Shown here: in pieces, positions 61,023-64,000 of the stretch
How positions within the stretch are numbered: the stretch's first letter is position 1
Layout: the number at the start of each line of letters is the position of its first letter
Assembly: GCA_954871525.1 (NCBI GenBank)
Contig: OX940871.1
Span: 25,146,586-25,210,585 of the forward strand
Source of the DNA: Parietaria judaica
Lineage: Eukaryota; Streptophyta; Magnoliopsida; Rosales; Urticaceae
DNA: 64,000 nucleotides
Reading direction: 5' to 3'
Translations under genes and position numbers: made by a program
Notes under the pieces: generated by a model
Database searches by the model: none
What the model saw: the letters and a program-made list of their open reading frames with translations, nothing else
What the model was told of the DNA's origin: nothing

Positions 61023-63790
61023 GATATCAATTGGGTCCCAGTCCCACTCGAATTGACTCGTTAAAACCGGTTTTCATCCAGCCCCACTTTTTTTTTATGG
61101 GCCGGGCTAGACTCGCCCCTTTAGAAAGTATCAGGATGGGTTATGCTTCATAGGCGCACCCCGAACCCGCCTTATTCCGAAACACACATAAACTCGCCCG
61201 TGACCCAATTAAACTTGCTTGTGAGCCTGCCTTTTAAAATAATATATAATTGACCATATGTTTAGATAAAAAAATAAAATTTAAGCTATAACACTAGGGA
61301 AAAAAATAACAAAATTATTGTAAATATTTTATTATTATAGAGCTAAAAAATTATCTTTATATTATTATTCCACATATCTTTGAACTATTAAAAAATATGA
61401 GCCCCTAAGATAAAAAGTTAAAAGCCCATTAACAAGAGTCAAGGCTCATCAGTCCAAGTCCGAGCCCATTAGACGAAGCTCGGAAGACAATGCCCAAAAG
61501 ACGGAGTCCGAAGACCGAAGACCACCTTCCGATGACCATTAAATGCCCCCGACAACGACCTTGAAAGGTTCCCAGTACCCCCATAAGGTTAGGGCGACCT
61601 TAGAGGTAAGTCCCCGACGAAGTGACAACAACCTTACATGGTCCCCGACGACGTCCTCGTCGAGACAAACTCTCCGGGCCACGACAAGCTCCCTTGTACT
61701 TAGTCTTCGGCGACTTACTCGCTAAGGAAAGCTCTTCATGCGACAACAACCTCTCTTGGACTTAGTCTTCAGCAACATACTCGCCAAGGCAAGCTCATCG
61801 GGCGACGATAACCTCAATTGGAGTTATTCTTCGGCAATGTACTCACCAAGGAAAGCTCCTCGGTTAACGAAAAAACTCCCGTTGACTTAGTCAACAGCAA
61901 GGCAAGCTCCTCGAACGACGTGCAACACCTCATCAACAAACTCGACAAGGAAAAATCTCTCAAGTACACCAAGCAATAAGACAAATCAAATTCGCGGGGA
62001 CAATAAGAACGCTCCGAAGACGCCTTAGGTCCCGACATACGAGCTCGTGGAACACCCGAAAGGGATCAAGATGACCTATTGGATTCCTTACAAGCCCCAC
62101 ACCAAACAAGCACGCGCGTGAGGCGCTCCCCTCGCATGGTCCCTACGAATTTGGAAAGGAAGATCTAGAAGGAATATTCTTTTTAGATGTTCTTAAATCA
62201 AGTTTCTAGAGACAAGTTTCTCTCTCTAGAAACTCGAGCTCTCTCTATTTCTATAAATAAAAGTCTCATTCTACACACACATTCTCTCTTCAAAGCCTTT
62301 CTCTCTAGTTAATCTCTCAACTCGAGCTCTCCCTTTCTTCTCTCAACGAATTCTCATCCCTTCCCCTAACACGGGCGCTTTTGGACTTCGTTGATCGACG
62401 ACTTTGCCGAGGCGACTAGGTTCGAGTCGGATGTTGACCCTGGCCTTGTTCCGGACGGCTTTCTCCTCTGACGCTCGCCATGTCTTGATGATGAGTTTGA
62501 TTCGAAGCTTTGGTAAAGAAATATTTGATATTTGCTCAATGAAGTTTCTCTTTGGTTTATTTGTTCTCTAAAAAAATAAAAAGACACAACGAAACTAATT
62601 CAAATAGAGCCAAGTCAAATTTAAACCAATCGATAAAATCATGGGATTATTCTCAAATGTGCTCAGTTACTTAAATAACACAATTATCATATTTGCAACC
62701 TAATAATTTAGCAATTAATCTCAATGAAACTAAATAAATTATAGCTTATTTTAGTAATTATGAAATATTCGTTATCCAACCTCTAGATTTTAAAAAAATA
62801 TTAATCAATATCAATTTTCAACATTCATCAATTTTAAATTTTCATTTTATAATTCACTAATCAAATTAGATCAATGAATTTTTTTAATTTTCATAACTAA
62901 ATTAACAATGTTAATTCTTATTCAATGATTACTTTCACATTCACTCATTTAAATTTCATAATTAACTTATCAACTTCTTAGTACGCAAGTCAATATTTTC
63001 AAATTTTACTAATCAATTTTGGAATCAATAATGAAATAAAGAAATTATAAAAAGATTAAATTATATATAGTATATTAAATGTATGATATATAATATAATA
63101 TTTTATAATAATAAAGTAGTCTAATAATATAAATATGTAATATTATTATAAGATTATTGGAACACTGTAATATATCTAATAATAGTATTGTCATAATATA
63201 TAACTTATACATAATATTATAGTTATATTTTTTAAACACTAAAACCTAAAATAAATAAAAAAAAGTATAATAACTTATATATATTATAAATAAATCATTA
63301 TTATTAATTTGTTAATTAATATTTGATATAATAAAATAAAATAAACCCTAATATCTAATTATAATTAAGAACTTAAATATCAGCTTAACAATCTTTCCAA
63401 TCTCGGTTGCCCCGCACTCAAGCAGCCTTCTATTCTCTCTTCCTCTTGAAGGTTAGCGTGTGTTCCCTATATATTAATATATTTAGCCCTAAAATCATGC
63501 AAACAAAGGCACTTTATTTATATACAACTCGTCGTATTTTATGATATGCTCAATATATATATTTATCATAGCTTATATTGTTGGCTTAGCTACTATTATC
63601 TTCCGTAAATACTTATCACTCTCCGTAAATTTTAACCCGTTTTATTTTGTGAAAGTCCACTAAATTAACACCGGAAAAGCCCAGTAGACTATACCTATAA
63701 AATCCCAATCCGTCCCGCCCCATGACATTGTGGGTTAGGGTTCATGGGCCAGGGTAGGCTTTGATGAATCTTCCGAAACCCGCCCGTTCC
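61023..63790. mobile_element. Second hAT-type foldback relative, interrupted by an LTR-like insertion
   Basis: The left side (agagatatcaattgggtccc, gggccgggctagactcgccc, aaccccgaacccgcc-type words) and the right side (gacattgtgggttagggttcatgggcc at 63720-63755) match the end regions of the hAT element at 53217. The AT-rich centres share attcactaatcaa units (62800-63010). An unrelated block from about 61390 to 62580, with a TATA-like tctataaataaaag at about 62250 and a CT-rich leader, appears inserted. The right terminus is not found. Confidence 0.6.
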
Positions 63791-63953
63791 CGCCTCCTGA
63801 CGAACATGGTTTCTCCGCGCCATCATCCGCTCCTAAGCTGACCAAGGTCTCTGGCTCCTTTTCCACCATTATGGTTTGCTCTTGGGGGGAAAACCCCGAA
63901 AGGGTCAGGGTCTCATCATCACCACTGAGAGCGGGTAACTGAGTGTCCTCCAA
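63735..63953 (-). CDS. Unrecognised partial open frame at the window edge
   Basis: A 72-codon frame on the minus strand that is acidic and Ser/Gly-rich, with stretches such as LPALSGDDETLTLSG and EKEPETLVSLGADDG. Upstream DNA (63960-63985) ends in a pyrimidine-rich acceptor-like tract, so it could be an exon of a gene outside the window, or retroelement sequence. Part of its 3' end overlaps the hAT-like right end. I recognise no family. Confidence 0.25.
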   Translation of the reverse strand: MEDTQLPALSGDDETLTLSGFSPQEQTIMVEKEPETLVSLGADDGAEKPCSSGGGNGRVSEDSSKPTLAHEP

Positions 63954-64000
63954 AATCGCTAAACATGTGATTTGAGAACCTAAAAAAGATGAAAATACCC

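Noticed and set aside
1..64000. CRISPR arrays, rRNA or tRNA genes
   Set aside because: The tandem repeats lack spacer structure, the organism is a plant, and no cloverleaf or rRNA segments were recognised by eye; a tRNAscan run would settle the tRNA question.

Overview
The window is eukaryotic nuclear DNA from a flowering plant, most likely a eudicot. Host genes are split by GT-AG introns, the intergenic DNA is AT-rich, and plant-only families are present (RADIALIS-like SANT, ZF-HD homeobox, a PUB5/PUB45-type U-box protein). No prokaryotic operon, CRISPR array, rRNA or confident tRNA gene was seen. Family calls rest on recognised motifs and on exon phases that join without error; no database search was possible.

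Host genes, left to right. (1) Minus strand, 239-11613: a PYROXD2-like FAD/NAD(P) oxidoreductase with 16 coding exons (564 aa). Its introns hold a foldback Mutator MITE, a broken Ty1/copia element and a short direct repeat. (2) Minus, 15935-19601: a PUB5/PUB45-type U-box/ARM E3 ligase with 5 coding exons (719 aa). (3) Plus, 37127-37378: a RADIALIS-like single-SANT protein (83 aa). (4) Plus, 41873-48396: a plant ATAD3 mitochondrial AAA+ ATPase with 8 exons (628 aa). (5) Minus, 52109-52849: an intronless zinc-finger homeodomain (ZHD) protein (246 aa). These five do unrelated jobs and do not form a pathway.

Between the genes lie nested mobile elements. The most notable are three Pack-MULE-like elements (11765-13196, 23979-25622, 28862-30361). 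Each has long AT-rich terminal inverted repeats and an exact or one-mismatch 9-bp target-site duplication, and each carries a fragment of a different host gene: a KNL1-like kinetochore protein, an OCTOPUS/DUF740 protein and an FKBP62/ROF-type immunophilin. The first lies 143 bp upstream of the PYROXD2-like start codon. Other dated or delimited insertions are a solo LTR with a 5-bp duplication (49107-50183), an hAT-type foldback element with an 8-bp duplication (53217-54308) and a second, interrupted relative of it (about 61023-63790), a Ty3/gypsy LTR with primer-binding site and gag start (55341-56595), and several foldback MITEs.

Other points of interest: a perfect 32-bp inverted repeat that would pair the 5' and 3' splice sites of one 118-nt PYROXD2 intron; a perfect 245-bp tandem duplication upstream of the U-box gene; an 18-bp perfect hairpin at 59684-59725; and a three-copy ~76-bp repeat upstream of ATAD3. 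Large stretches (about 13.2-14.4, 33.4-35.4, 39.6-41.0, 57.9-61.0 kb) are AT-rich DNA in which I see no gene.
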